Shown here in pieces: positions 15,791 to 24,031 of a stretch of 64,000 bases of DNA. Numbering within the stretch: the first letter of the stretch is position 1; each line of letters begins with the position of its first letter. The stretch covers positions 51,691 to 115,690 of the forward strand of contig VAWU01000013.1 of NCBI GenBank assembly GCA_005888325.1, in the 5' to 3' direction. The notes below the pieces were generated by a model. That model ran no database searches. It had not been told where the DNA came from and saw only the letters and a program-made list of their open reading frames with translations. The translations under genes and the position numbers were made by a program. Source of the DNA: Actinomycetota bacterium (lineage in GTDB: Bacteria > Actinomycetota > Acidimicrobiia > Acidimicrobiales > AC-14).

Positions 15791-17490
15791 TGTGGGACCT
15801 GCTCATCCGGGCCGGCAGCGTCGTCGACGGCACCGGCGCACCCCCGGTCACCACCGACGTCGCGGTACAGGACGGCCGCATCGCCGCAATCGGGCGTCTC
15901 AACGGCGAGGCGCGCGAGAGGCTTGACGCGGACGGGCTGACGGTGACGCCCGGCTTCATCGACATCCACACGCACTACGACGCGCAGCTGCACTGGGAGC
16001 CCACCGCGTCGCCGTCGTCGTGGCACGGCGTGACCACGGTGCTCATGGGCAACTGCGGGTTCACGCTCGCGCCGTCGAAACCCAAGGACCTCCCATGGCT
16101 GTCGCAGATGCTCAGCCGGGTCGAAGGGATGTCGCCGGACGCGCTGGCCGAGGCGGTGACGTTCCGCGGCGGTTCGTACGCCGAGTTCCTCGCTGGGCTC
16201 GACGGCCGCATCGGTGTCAACGCGGCCGGCAACGTCGGCCACTGCGCGGTGCGGCGCATGGTGATGGGTGACGAGGCGTCCGAGCGCGCCGCCGACGACG
16301 CGGAGATCGAGTCGATGGCGCGACTCGTTCGCGCCGCGCTGCACGATGGCGCCATCGGGTTCACGTCGTCGCAGCTCGACATCCACATGGCCCACGACGG
16401 CCGTCCGGTGCCATCCAACCTCGCGGCACCGGACGAGCTCATCGCCCTCGCCGGTGTGCTCGGCGACTTCGACCACGGGTCGATCGAGTTCATCCCTCGC
16501 ACGTTCCTCGAGGGCTACTCCGACGACGACCGCGAGCTCATCCGGGCCATGGCGCGCGCCGCGAAGACGCCGGTGAACTTGAACACGCTGACCCGCATGT
16601 GGAACGCGCCGGATGGCTGGAAGCGAAGCCTCGAGTTCGCTCAGGAGGCGGCGGCCGAGGGCCTGGCGGTGCACCCCATGTTCGCGACCAACCGCCAGGG
16701 CGCCCACTTCTCGCTCGACAACACGTTTCTGTTCGACGAGATCCCGAGCTTTCGCGCCACGCTCACGTTGCCGGCGCCGCAGCGCGAGGAACGCCTACGC
16801 GACCCGGCGGTGCGCGAACAGATGCGCCGCGAGCTGGCCGATCCCACCGGCCGCTCCTTCGTGTTCGTCTGGGAGGTGTTGCGCGTCGAGCGGGTCTCGA
16901 ACCCCGGTCACGAGTGGTGGGTCGGGCGGAGCGTGACGGAGGTGGCCCGGGAGATGGCGCTCGATCCCCTGGACTGCTTCCTCGACATCTCGCTCGCCGA
17001 GGGGCTGGCCACGCAGTTCGTCCTACAGGGCCCGCCCGACAGAAAGCGCACCGCCGCCACCGAGGAGCTCATCCGCAGCCCGATCGTGATGGCAGGCAGC
17101 AGCGACGCGGGCGCCCACCTGCTCTCGTTCTGCGGGGTGGACTTCACCACCCGGCTGCTCACCGAATGGGTGCCGGAAACGCTCAGCTTCGAGGCCGCGG
17201 TCGCCCGGCTCACCGGCACGCCCGCACGCGTGCACGGGCTCGCGGGGCGCGGCGTCGTCGCCGAGGGTGCGGCGGCCGATCTGCTGGTGCTCGACCGCAC
17301 CCGCCTCGCGGTGGGCGAGACGCGCTATGTGCGCGACTTCCCGGCCGCGAGTGGGCGCTACGTGGTCGACGCGGCCGGCTACGTCAAGGCGATCGTCAAC
17401 GGCGAGGTGCTGCTGGAAGACGGCAAGCACACCGGCGCGCTGCCCGGCCACGTCGTACGCGGCCCTGCGTCGCGCGCCGTGGCACGCTAA
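15790..17490 (+). CDS. Amidohydrolase 3 family, N-acyl-D-amino-acid deacylase-like
   Basis: A 566-residue protein. The small beta domain at both ends and the metal motif PGFIDIHTHYDAQLHW, followed by HGVTTVLMGNCGF and the late SSDAGAHLL, match D-aminoacylase/dihydroorotase-type enzymes. The expected reaction is hydrolysis of an amide bond in an N-acyl or cyclic substrate; the specific substrate is unknown. Coupled to the upstream amidohydrolase by TGATG, suggesting consecutive steps of one catabolic route. The last 4 nt overlap the convergent sodN stop. Confidence 0.85.
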   Translation: MWDLLIRAGSVVDGTGAPPVTTDVAVQDGRIAAIGRLNGEARERLDADGLTVTPGFIDIHTHYDAQLHWEPTASPSSWHGVTTVLMGNCGFTLAPSKPKDLPWLSQMLSRVEGMSPDALAEAVTFRGGSYAEFLAGLDGRIGVNAAGNVGHCAVRRMVMGDEASERAADDAEIESMARLVRAALHDGAIGFTSSQLDIHMAHDGRPVPSNLAAPDELIALAGVLGDFDHGSIEFIPRTFLEGYSDDDRELIRAMARAAKTPVNLNTLTRMWNAPDGWKRSLEFAQEAAAEGLAVHPMFATNRQGAHFSLDNTFLFDEIPSFRATLTLPAPQREERLRDPAVREQMRRELADPTGRSFVFVWEVLRVERVSNPGHEWWVGRSVTEVAREMALDPLDCFLDISLAEGLATQFVLQGPPDRKRTAATEELIRSPIVMAGSSDAGAHLLSFCGVDFTTRLLTEWVPETLSFEAAVARLTGTPARVHGLAGRGVVAEGAAADLLVLDRTRLAVGETRYVRDFPAASGRYVVDAAGYVKAIVNGEVLLEDGKHTGALPGHVVRGPASRAVAR

Positions 17491-17906
17491 CCCTTCTTCG
17501 TCTCCCAGAAGATCTTGTCGATCCGGGCGACGAGATCGATCGTCTTCTGCGCGTCGGCGGTGTCGAGGGACTTCTTGGACGCGCCGGCTGCTTTCGTGGC
17601 GTCCCAGAAGAGAGTGTGGAGGTCGGGGTACTGCTCGAGGTGCTCGGGCTTGAAGTAGTCGGTCCAGAGCACCCAGAGGTGGTGCTTGAGCAGGTCGGCG
17701 CGCTGCTCCTTGATCATGACGGCCCGCTGCCGGAACGTGTCGTCCTTCGACTCGTGGTACTTCTCGATGATCGCCTTCACCGCGTCGGCCTCGATCCGGG
17801 CCTGGGCGGGGTCGTAGACGCCGCACGGCAGGTCGCAGTGCGCGTGCGCGGTCTCGGGCGCGCGTACCCGGTCGACGGCAACGAGGAGTCGGGCGAGAGC
17901 GGACAT
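17487..17906 (-). CDS. sodN: Nickel superoxide dismutase precursor
   Basis: A 139-residue precursor. After a 22-residue leader (MSALARLLVAVDRVRAPETA then HA) comes the nickel hook HCDLPCGVYDP. In the mature enzyme His1, Cys2 and Cys6 (H23, C24, C28 here) bind nickel and dismute superoxide to oxygen and peroxide in the cytosol. The mature part is 117 residues, the same length as the Streptomyces enzyme. A good AAGGAG lies 7 nt before ATG 17906. The leader must be removed by SodX, encoded divergently 85 bp away. No Nur-type operator could be recognised in the gap. Confidence 0.97.
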   Translation of the reverse strand: MSALARLLVAVDRVRAPETAHAHCDLPCGVYDPAQARIEADAVKAIIEKYHESKDDTFRQRAVMIKEQRADLLKHHLWVLWTDYFKPEHLEQYPDLHTLFWDATKAAGASKKSLDTADAQKTIDLVARIDKIFWETKKG

Positions 17907-17991
17907 GCTTCTGCTCCTTCTGATCGACTTCAGCGGCATGGAAAGTTCAGCGACATGATGGGAACGCCATCGTTGGCGCAGACTACCCCCG

Positions 17992-18312
17992 GTGCCGGCG
18001 TTTCTCGTTCGGGTGGTCGTGGAGGGCGAGAGCATGTCGCCCGCCCTCATCCCCGGCGACCGGCTCCTCGTCGTGCGCACGCGCCGGGTGCGGCGCGGCG
18101 ACGTGGTCGCGTTGCTCGACCCGCGCGAGCGCGATCGCACGATCGTGAAGCGCGTCGACCGCGTCGAGGGCGACGCGGTGACCGTGCTCGGCGACAACTC
18201 CGGCGCCAGCACTGACAGCCGGTGTTTCGGTCCCGTCGACCGGCGCGAGCTGCGGGGGCGCGCCATCTACCGCTACTGGCCGGAGAATCGCCGTGGGAGA
18301 CTCACGCGGTGA
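17992..18312 (+). CDS. sodX: S26-family maturation protease for Ni-SOD
   Basis: A 106-residue signal-peptidase-like protein lacking the usual membrane anchor. The nucleophile Ser14 is in GESMSPALIPGDRL and the general base is probably Lys53 in TIVKRVDRV, followed by GDNSGASTDSR. The small size and position next to sodN mark it as SodX, which removes the SodN leader to free His1 for nickel binding. Start GTG 17992. The stop overlaps the acyl-CoA dehydrogenase GTG by 4 nt, so an unrelated metabolic gene shares its transcript. Confidence 0.92.
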   Translation: MPAFLVRVVVEGESMSPALIPGDRLLVVRTRRVRRGDVVALLDPRERDRTIVKRVDRVEGDAVTVLGDNSGASTDSRCFGPVDRRELRGRAIYRYWPENRRGRLTR

Positions 18313-19466
18313 CACGCGACACCCGACACCCGCTCTTCACCGACGAGCACGAGGAGCTGCGCCGCTCGATCCGGGCCTTCGTCGAGAAGGAGCTCCGCCC
18401 GCACGCGGACGAATGGGAAAACGCGAAGGACTTCCCCGACAGCGTCTTTGCGCGGATGGGCGAGCTCGGCTTCCTCGGCCTGCACTTCGACGAGTCCGAC
18501 GGCGGTTCCGGGGGCGACTACCTCACCATGCTCGTGCTCGCGGAGGAGATGGCGAGGTGCGGCTCGGGCGGCGTGAGCATGGCCGTGAGCGTGCAGTGCG
18601 AGTACGTCACCCCGCCGATCGCGCGGTTCGGCACGCCCGAGCAGAAGGCCCGCTGGCTGCGTCCCGCCATCGAGGGCCGCCGGATCGGCGCGCTGGGCAT
18701 CACCGAGCCTGGCGCCGGGAGCGACGTCGCCGGCATCGCCACCAAGGCCATCCGCGACGGCGACGAGTACGTCGTCAACGGACGCAAGACCTTCATCACC
18801 AACGGCTGCCGCGCCGACTTCCTGCTGTTGGTCGCCAAGACCGACCCCACCCAGCGCCACGCAGGGATCTCGTTGCTCCTCGTCGACGCCGACACGCCCG
18901 GCTTCCACGTGACGCGCCGGCTCGACAAGGTCGGCATGCTGTCGAGCGACACAGCCGAGCTCGCGTTCGACGACATGCGCGTGCCTGTCGCCAACCTCCT
19001 CGGCGACGAGGGTGCTGGCTTCAACCAGATCATGTGGGAGCTGCAGGGCGAGCGCCTCTCTGCCGCCGCCGGCGCCTGTGCGGGCGCGCAGCACACGCTC
19101 GAAGCGACGATCGACTACGTGCAGCACCGGGAGGCGTTCGGGAAGCGCATCGCCGACTTCCAGTCGACCCGGCACAAGCTGGCCGAGATGCAGACGATGA
19201 TCGACGCGGCCCGCGCGCTCACGTACGAGACGGCCTGGCGCGTGCAGCTGGGTGAGTATCCGGTGCGGGCCATCACGGAGGCGAAGCTCCTGGCCACCCG
19301 TGTCCACTTCCAGGTCGCCGACACGTGCCTGCAGCTCCACGGGGGGATGGGCTACATGATGGAGATGCCGGTGCAGCGGGCCTGGCGCGACAGCCGTCTG
19401 GCACGCATCGGAGCGGGGGCCGACGAGGTGATGCTCGACTACATCGCCAAGGGCATGGGCGTGTAG
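18309..19466 (+). CDS. Acyl-CoA dehydrogenase
   Basis: A 385-residue flavoenzyme of typical length. Signatures are GALGITEPGAGSDVAGI (FAD/acyl-CoA binding), the RKTFITNG stretch, QHREAFGKRIADFQ and a C-terminal QLHGGMGYMMEMPVQR. It oxidises acyl-CoA to trans-2-enoyl-CoA in fatty-acid or branched-chain degradation and passes electrons to ETF. The GTG start at 18309 overlaps the sodX stop (GTGA). Longer upstream starts would overlap sodX almost entirely and are unlikely. Confidence 0.93.
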   Translation: MTRDTRHPLFTDEHEELRRSIRAFVEKELRPHADEWENAKDFPDSVFARMGELGFLGLHFDESDGGSGGDYLTMLVLAEEMARCGSGGVSMAVSVQCEYVTPPIARFGTPEQKARWLRPAIEGRRIGALGITEPGAGSDVAGIATKAIRDGDEYVVNGRKTFITNGCRADFLLLVAKTDPTQRHAGISLLLVDADTPGFHVTRRLDKVGMLSSDTAELAFDDMRVPVANLLGDEGAGFNQIMWELQGERLSAAAGACAGAQHTLEATIDYVQHREAFGKRIADFQSTRHKLAEMQTMIDAARALTYETAWRVQLGEYPVRAITEAKLLATRVHFQVADTCLQLHGGMGYMMEMPVQRAWRDSRLARIGAGADEVMLDYIAKGMGV

Positions 19467-19497
19467 CGAGGTGTACGGGACAGGCCGACCCTGCCGA

Positions 19498-19503
19498 TAG
19501 GCT
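19498..19503 (+). promoter_or_regulatory. -10 box, leaderless type, for rsiG
   Basis: TAGGCT, 8 nt before ATG 19512; the GAGAGAC between could also act as a weak ribosome site. Confidence 0.5.
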
Positions 19504-19511
19504 GAGAGACG

Positions 19512-20054
19512 ATGGACATCCCCGAGCTCGACCGGCTCCTCGACAACGCCTACACGGGCGACCTCGCCTCGCGCTCGATCGAGGAGATCCGGGCGATGCG
19601 CGCCGAGTCCCAGGCCGTCGAGACGGGTCTGTCCTACGTCCGTCGCCTGGCCCAGGGCCGGCTCGACATCGTCGCCGCCGATCTGCGGCGGCGCCGCGAG
19701 GGTGGCGACGCCCCCGACCTCCACAGCCTGGTCGAGCACCTGCCGGAGATCCTGGGCGAGCGCGTACACGCGCCCGGGGTGGGCCGGCTTCCGACGCTCA
19801 TGGCGCCGCGTGACGATGAGGTGACGCGTCAGCTCACCTCCCGGCTCGACGCCATCGTCGATGCCAACACCCTCGGCGCCCTCGAGCAGCTCGACGACGA
19901 CGAGGCCCTCGCGCTGACCAATCAACTGGCCGACCTGGAGAGGCAGGTGTCCGAGCGGCGGCAGGCCCTCTTCACCCGGATCGATGCACTGCAAGCTGAG
20001 CTCACGCGCCGGTACAAGACGGGTGAGGCCAGTGTGGAGTCGCTGCTGAAGTGA
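19512..20054 (+). CDS. rsiG: RsiG/AmfC-family c-di-GMP-binding anti-sigma factor homologue
   Basis: A 180-residue, almost wholly helical protein. It contains the c-di-GMP signature E(X)3S(X)2R(X)3Q(X)3D exactly, as E37, S41, R44, Q48 and D52. A second copy in the C-terminal helix keeps four of five residues (E143, S147, R150, D158; Phe154 replaces Gln). In Streptomyces, RsiG binds c-di-GMP through two such helices and then sequesters the sporulation sigma factor WhiG. Here the target sigma factor is not in the window. The stop overlaps the GTG of a receiver protein by 4 nt. Confidence 0.82.
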   Translation: MDIPELDRLLDNAYTGDLASRSIEEIRAMRAESQAVETGLSYVRRLAQGRLDIVAADLRRRREGGDAPDLHSLVEHLPEILGERVHAPGVGRLPTLMAPRDDEVTRQLTSRLDAIVDANTLGALEQLDDDEALALTNQLADLERQVSERRQALFTRIDALQAELTRRYKTGEASVESLLK

Positions 20055-20425
20055 CTGGCGTGCAACGCGACCGCCTCGTCCTGGTGGTGGACGACGACGA
20101 GACGGTCCGTCGGGTGGTGCGCCACGTCCTCGAGGTCGACCACTTCGACGTGGTGGAGGCCGCGTCGGGGCACGAGGCCCTCGAGGCGGTCGCGAGCAAC
20201 CGCCCGGTGGTCATCGTGCTCGACGTCGTCATGCCTGGCCTCGACGGCATCGAGGTCTGCCGGCAGCTCGACCACGCGGAGGTCAAGGTGCTGATGCTGA
20301 CCGCCCGGGGCGACGACGCCACGATCGAGGCGGCCAGCCTCGAAGCGGGAGCCGACGACTTCCTCGGCAAGCCGTTCTCGTCGATCGAGCTGCTCGATCA
20401 CGTGGAGCGCCTGGTCCAGGGCTGA
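20051..20425 (+). CDS. Stand-alone response regulator receiver protein
   Basis: A 124-residue CheY-like receiver with an intact pocket: VVDDDETVRR, phospho-acceptor in VLDVVMPGLDG, switch Thr in MLTARGDD, and Lys in LGKPFSSIELL. There is no DNA-binding or enzymatic output domain. The GTG start overlaps the rsiG stop (GTGA), so it is made together with the anti-sigma homologue and may feed phosphorylation signals into the same pathway; that link is inference. Confidence 0.9.
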   Translation: MTGVQRDRLVLVVDDDETVRRVVRHVLEVDHFDVVEAASGHEALEAVASNRPVVIVLDVVMPGLDGIEVCRQLDHAEVKVLMLTARGDDATIEAASLEAGADDFLGKPFSSIELLDHVERLVQG

Positions 20426-20483
20426 CGCCGACGCGGCCCGCGCCTACGACGATCCGTTCGCAGGGAGCACCCGGCGCGCTAGC

Positions 20484-20489
20484 TACAGT
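20484..20489 (+). promoter_or_regulatory. -10 box, leaderless type, for XRE regulator
   Basis: TACAGT, 7 nt before GTG 20497, no ribosome site between. Confidence 0.6.
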
Positions 20490-20496
20490 TAGCCCT

Positions 20497-20913
20497 GTGA
20501 CCGACGTCAAGGACCAGTTCGAGGCCCGCATGCACGACCTCGGCGAGTTCATCCGCGAGCAGCGGCGGGTGGCCCGGCTCTCGCTCCGCAAGCTCTCCGA
20601 CATGGCGGGCATCAGCAACCCCTATCTGAGCCAGATCGAGCGCGGCCTGCGGAAGCCCTCGGCCGAGATCCTCCAGCAGATCGCCAAGGCGCTGCGCATC
20701 TCGGCCGAGACCCTCTACGTGCGGGCGGGCATCCTCGAGGAGCGCACCGGCGAGCACGACCTCGTGAACGAGATCCTCCGCGACCCCAGCATCACCGAGC
20801 CCCAGAAGCAGGCACTGATCCAGGTGTACCAGTCGTTCCAGCACGACAACGACGACGACTCCGTCGGTGCCAACCATGCCGCGCCGGCAACCGTAAGCGG
20901 GGCCGACGGGTAG
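20497..20913 (+). CDS. XRE-family HTH transcriptional regulator
   Basis: A 138-residue regulator with an N-terminal Cro/C1-type HTH (LRKLSDMAGISNPYLSQIER, then GLRKPSAEILQQIAKAL) at about residues 25-75. An acidic helical tail (ITEPQKQALIQVYQSFQ) follows and may mediate oligomerisation. A similar gene upstream of mshA is, as I recall, present in mycobacteria. GTG 20497 with a -10 box 7 nt upstream defines the start. Its stop TAG is also the first bases of a TAGGGT that may serve as mshA's -10 box. Confidence 0.88.
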   Translation: MTDVKDQFEARMHDLGEFIREQRRVARLSLRKLSDMAGISNPYLSQIERGLRKPSAEILQQIAKALRISAETLYVRAGILEERTGEHDLVNEILRDPSITEPQKQALIQVYQSFQHDNDDDSVGANHAAPATVSGADG

Positions 20914-20927
20914 GGTTGCGCCCCGCT

Positions 20928-22148
20928 GTGCGCACGCTGACCATCCTGTCGTTCCACACGTCACCGCTCGCCCAACCCGGCTCCGGCGACGGCGGGGGCA
21001 TGAACGTTTACGTGCGCGAGCTCTCGGCTGCGCTCGCCCGCGCCGGGCTGTCGTGCGACGTCTACACCCGCGCCGCGCAGCCCGGTCTGGCCCCCGTCGT
21101 CGCGGTCGAACCAGGGTTCCGCGTCCACCACGTGGTCGCAGGCCCGACCGAGACGGTCGACAAGGACGACCTACCGGCGCTCGTCGACGACTTCACCGCC
21201 GGTGTGCGCGAGCGGATCCGTGCGAGCGAAGAGCCCGCGCTGATCCATGCCAACTACTGGCTCTCGGGTGTCGCGGGCCACGCGCTGAAGCACGAGCTGG
21301 AGCTTCCGCTCGTGTCGACGTTCCACACGCTCGCGCGTGTGAAGGCGGAGGACTTCGAGCACGAACCCGTCCGCCGGGCCCGCGCCGAGTCCGACGTGAT
21401 CGGCTGCAGCGACGTGATCCTGGCATCCAACACCGAGGAGCGGGCGCAGCTCGAGCGTCTGTACGGCGCGGTGCGGGAGCGCATCGAGATCGTGCCACCC
21501 GGTGTCGACCACGCCTTCTTCTCGCCGGGCAACCGTGGCGGTGCACGCGCGGCCCTGGGCCTGGGTGCCTCCGAGCACCCGGTCCTGCTCTTCGTCGGCC
21601 GCATCCAACCCCTCAAGGGACTCGCGGTCGCGGTGCGCGCGCTGGCCGCGCTCGACGAGCAGCGCGCCATGCTGCTCGTGGTCGGAGGGCCCAGCGGGCC
21701 CGACGGCGCGGCGGAGCTCGAACGGGTGCGCGACCTCGTCGCCGAGCTGGGGCTCGCGTCGCGTGTGCGCTTCGTCGACCCGCAACCCCATCACCTGCTG
21801 TCGAGCTACTACCGGGCCGCCGACGTCTGCCTCGTGCCCAGCCGGTCCGAGTCCTTCGGTCTCGTCGCGCTCGAGGCGGCCGCGTGCGGCACCCCGGTGG
21901 TGGCCGCGGCCGTCGGTGGGCTGCGCACGCTCGTCGACCACGGTCACACGGGCTTTCTCGTCGAGGGCCCCGACCCCGACGGGTTCGCGGCGTACGTGCG
22001 CGAGGTGATCGACAACCCGCGTCTCGCCGACGAGCTCGGCGTCAACGCGGCGGCGCGTGCCGGGCGTTACCGGTGGTCGATCACGGCCGCTCGCCTGAGG
22101 CGTCTGTATGCCGACCTTGCGGCGCGCACGCTGGTCGAGTGCCGTTAG
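20928..22148 (+). CDS. mshA: D-inositol-3-phosphate glycosyltransferase (mycothiol synthesis)
   Basis: A 406-residue GT4-family glycosyltransferase. The N-terminal SGDGGGMNVYVRELSAALA loop is characteristic of MshA, as are FVGRIQPLKG and the C-terminal SESFGLVALEAAACGTPVV donor-binding block. MshA joins UDP-GlcNAc to inositol-3-phosphate, the first committed step to mycothiol, the actinobacterial thiol. GTG 20928 is chosen because a TAGGGT lies 11 nt upstream and homologues begin near RTLTILSFHTSP; TTG 20916 is an alternative. It overlaps the YbjN gene by 10 nt. Confidence 0.92.
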   Translation: MRTLTILSFHTSPLAQPGSGDGGGMNVYVRELSAALARAGLSCDVYTRAAQPGLAPVVAVEPGFRVHHVVAGPTETVDKDDLPALVDDFTAGVRERIRASEEPALIHANYWLSGVAGHALKHELELPLVSTFHTLARVKAEDFEHEPVRRARAESDVIGCSDVILASNTEERAQLERLYGAVRERIEIVPPGVDHAFFSPGNRGGARAALGLGASEHPVLLFVGRIQPLKGLAVAVRALAALDEQRAMLLVVGGPSGPDGAAELERVRDLVAELGLASRVRFVDPQPHHLLSSYYRAADVCLVPSRSESFGLVALEAAACGTPVVAAAVGGLRTLVDHGHTGFLVEGPDPDGFAAYVREVIDNPRLADELGVNAAARAGRYRWSITAARLRRLYADLAARTLVECR

Positions 22149-22597
22149 GCGGTGCGCGCGACGATCGCGCCGCTGCGCTCGCGGTCGTCGAGCGGTGGCT
22201 CGAGGCGCAGCGTCACGACAACCCCGTGCTGGCTGCGATCGACCGCGACCCCGAGGTCGACCGGTGGTACGTCCGCCTGCGGGGTGAAGAGCGTGACTTC
22301 GTCGCCGTCTGGCTGACGGTCGGCGACTACACGCTCGGGTACGAGGTGTACTTCATGCCCGCGCCGGAGGAGGAGCCCACTCCGCTGTACGAGTTCCTCT
22401 TGCGGCGGAACCAAAGGCTCTACGCCATGCGCTTCAGCATCGGGCCCGAGGATGCGGTGTACCTCACGGGACAGCTGCCGCTCGCCGCCATCGACGAGGC
22501 GGAGCTCGACCGGGTCGTGGGCTCGGCTTACGCCTACGTCGAGCAGTGGTTCCGGCCGGCCATGCGGCTCGGCTTCGGGGCGCGCTTCCGGGGCTGA
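22139..22597 (+). CDS. YbjN-domain (type III secretion chaperone-like) protein
   Basis: A 152-residue soluble protein with the YbjN-like fold: VVERWLEAQ, WYVRLRGEERDFVAVWLTVG, LYEFLLRRNQRLYAMRFSI and the final VEQWFRPA helix. Members of this group consistently follow mshA in actinobacteria, but their role is unproven; a chaperone-like function is only a structural guess. GTG 22139 overlaps the end of mshA by 10 nt, so the two are translationally coupled. Confidence 0.85.
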   Translation: MPLGGARDDRAAALAVVERWLEAQRHDNPVLAAIDRDPEVDRWYVRLRGEERDFVAVWLTVGDYTLGYEVYFMPAPEEEPTPLYEFLLRRNQRLYAMRFSIGPEDAVYLTGQLPLAAIDEAELDRVVGSAYAYVEQWFRPAMRLGFGARFRG

Positions 22598-22653
22598 CCG
22601 CCGTTCCATGGTCTCTCATGCAGTTTCACTGGCGCGTTCCGGGAGCGCCGCGC

Positions 22654-22735
22654 TAGCATGACGGCTCGGGCCCGAGGGGCGGAACGGCGCGTTCGCTCGG
22701 GGAAGTGCGAGGGCGTTGTGAGGTTCCTCGGGCCC
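22654..22735 (+). promoter_or_regulatory. Promoter and structured 5' leader of the M23 peptidase gene
   Basis: TAGCAT at 22654-22659 would start a transcript at about 22666. That RNA begins with GGGCCCGAGG (22668-22677), perfectly complementary to CCTCGGGCCC (22726-22735), and the same 5' segment also lies in a 12-bp palindrome CTCGGGCCCGAG (22665-22676), so the pairings compete. A small hairpin GAACG-GCG-CGTTC (22682-22694) sits inside. The coding start is 153 nt further on. A second -10-like TAGGGT lies at 22816-22821. It does not match the c-di-AMP riboswitch motif as I know it. The whole 22598-22888 gap holds no ORF I trust. Confidence 0.45.
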
Positions 22736-22888
22736 TTCAGCATCTGGAACGAGCGCTGCGGCTCGACGCGCGTGCCGCGAGCATCCTCCGCTTGCGGCCT
22801 GCGCCCGGCGATCATTAGGGTCGCGCCAGCTTCCCACCCTTCTCGTCCGCCCCGCCCAGGCCGTGCGGCGGACGGTCTCGTGCCTGTC

Positions 22889-24022
22889 ATGAGAAAGACA
22901 CCCCTCCTCTCCGCCCTCGTCTGCCTGCTGGTGTTCGCGCTGGTCGCACCCGCAGCCGGAGCGGCGTCGTCGAACCGGGCCAAGCGCGACGAAGTCCGGC
23001 GGCGCAGGGCGAAGCTGGCCTTGCAGCTCAACGCGGCGAAGGCGTCCGACAGGCAGCTCGCGCAAGCCGTCGCCGCGCTCGACGCGCAAGTGAATACGCA
23101 GAGCGCGGCGACCCAGGCCGCCGAGTCGGCCGCGGGCGCGGCCGACGTCGCGCTCACGCAGGCCGAGGCGCGGCTCGAGGCGACAACCGGCCGCATCAGC
23201 AAGCTTCGCGAACAGCTGGCACGGCGGGCGGTCAGCGCGTACATGCGGCCCGCCGGCGAGACCGTCATCGAGGTCCTCGACTCGCGCGATCTCGGCGAGG
23301 TGAGCCGGCGGGCGACGATGCTGCGTCGAGTTGCCAGCAACGACCGAGAGGTCCTCGACCAGCTGCACGCCGCCCAGCAGGACGAGACGACCCAACGCGA
23401 GACGATGACGCAGGCGCGCCAACTCGCGCAGGAGCGTCGCGGCGCGGCGCGGGCCCGACTCAACGAGCTCACCGACGCCCAGGTCCAGCAGCGCCGGGTA
23501 CGGGCCAAGCTCGACGCGCGCATCCGCGATTACACGCAAGAGGCGAACGACGTCGCCGCGCTTGAGGGAGACCTCAGCGCCCGGATCCGAGCGGACGACG
23601 CGCGGCTCGCAGCCCAGCAATCGGGCGCGTCGGTCGGCGGGAGCGACAAGGTCTCGGGCGCGGGTCTCATCTGGCCCGTGCGCGGGCCGATCAACTCGGG
23701 GTTCGGGATGCGTTGGGGCCGCATGCACCAGGGCATCGACATCGGCGCCGGCACCGGCACGCCCATCCACGCGGCCAAGGCGGGAACGGTCACGTTCGCC
23801 GGCACGATGAGCGGCTACGGCAACGTCGTGGTGATCACGCACTCCGGTGGTCTCAGCACGCTCTACGCCCACCAGAGCCGTATCGCCGTCTCGGGTGGCG
23901 CGGTGAGCCAGGGACAGGTGATCGGCTACGTGGGCACCACCGGCCACTCGACCGGTCCGCACCTCCACTTCGAGACGCGCATCGACGGCACGCCGCAGAA
24001 CCCCTTGAGGTACCTGCCCTAA
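22889..24022 (+). CDS. Secreted M23 peptidase with long coiled coil (EnvC/NlpD-like)
   Basis: A 377-residue secreted protein. A signal peptide (MRKTPLLSALVCLLVFALVA, cleavage after AGA about residue 26) is followed by a coiled coil to about residue 245 and a C-terminal lysostaphin-type M23 domain. Zinc ligands are in MHQGIDIGA and the HLHFE motif near the end. Proteins of this build cut peptidoglycan cross-bridges or activate amidases during division. ATG 22889 is preferred because the signal peptide follows; GTG 22880 is in frame. Its TAA stop overlaps the proC -10 box. Confidence 0.9.
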   Translation: MRKTPLLSALVCLLVFALVAPAAGAASSNRAKRDEVRRRRAKLALQLNAAKASDRQLAQAVAALDAQVNTQSAATQAAESAAGAADVALTQAEARLEATTGRISKLREQLARRAVSAYMRPAGETVIEVLDSRDLGEVSRRATMLRRVASNDREVLDQLHAAQQDETTQRETMTQARQLAQERRGAARARLNELTDAQVQQRRVRAKLDARIRDYTQEANDVAALEGDLSARIRADDARLAAQQSGASVGGSDKVSGAGLIWPVRGPINSGFGMRWGRMHQGIDIGAGTGTPIHAAKAGTVTFAGTMSGYGNVVVITHSGGLSTLYAHQSRIAVSGGAVSQGQVIGYVGTTGHSTGPHLHFETRIDGTPQNPLRYLP

Positions 24023-24025
24023 CCT
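24020..24025 (+). promoter_or_regulatory. -10 box, leaderless type, for proC
   Basis: TAACCT, exactly 6 nt before ATG 24032; its first three bases are the stop codon of the M23 peptidase gene. Confidence 0.6.
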
Positions 24026-24031
24026 TCGGGC

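Noticed and set aside
17907-17991. Nur-type nickel-responsive operator between sodN and sodX
   Set aside because: No convincing TGCAA-N5-TTGCA-like palindrome is present in the 85-bp gap.
22598-22888. ydaO-type c-di-AMP riboswitch upstream of the M23 peptidase gene
   Set aside because: The conserved segments I know for that riboswitch are not found; only generic stems are visible.
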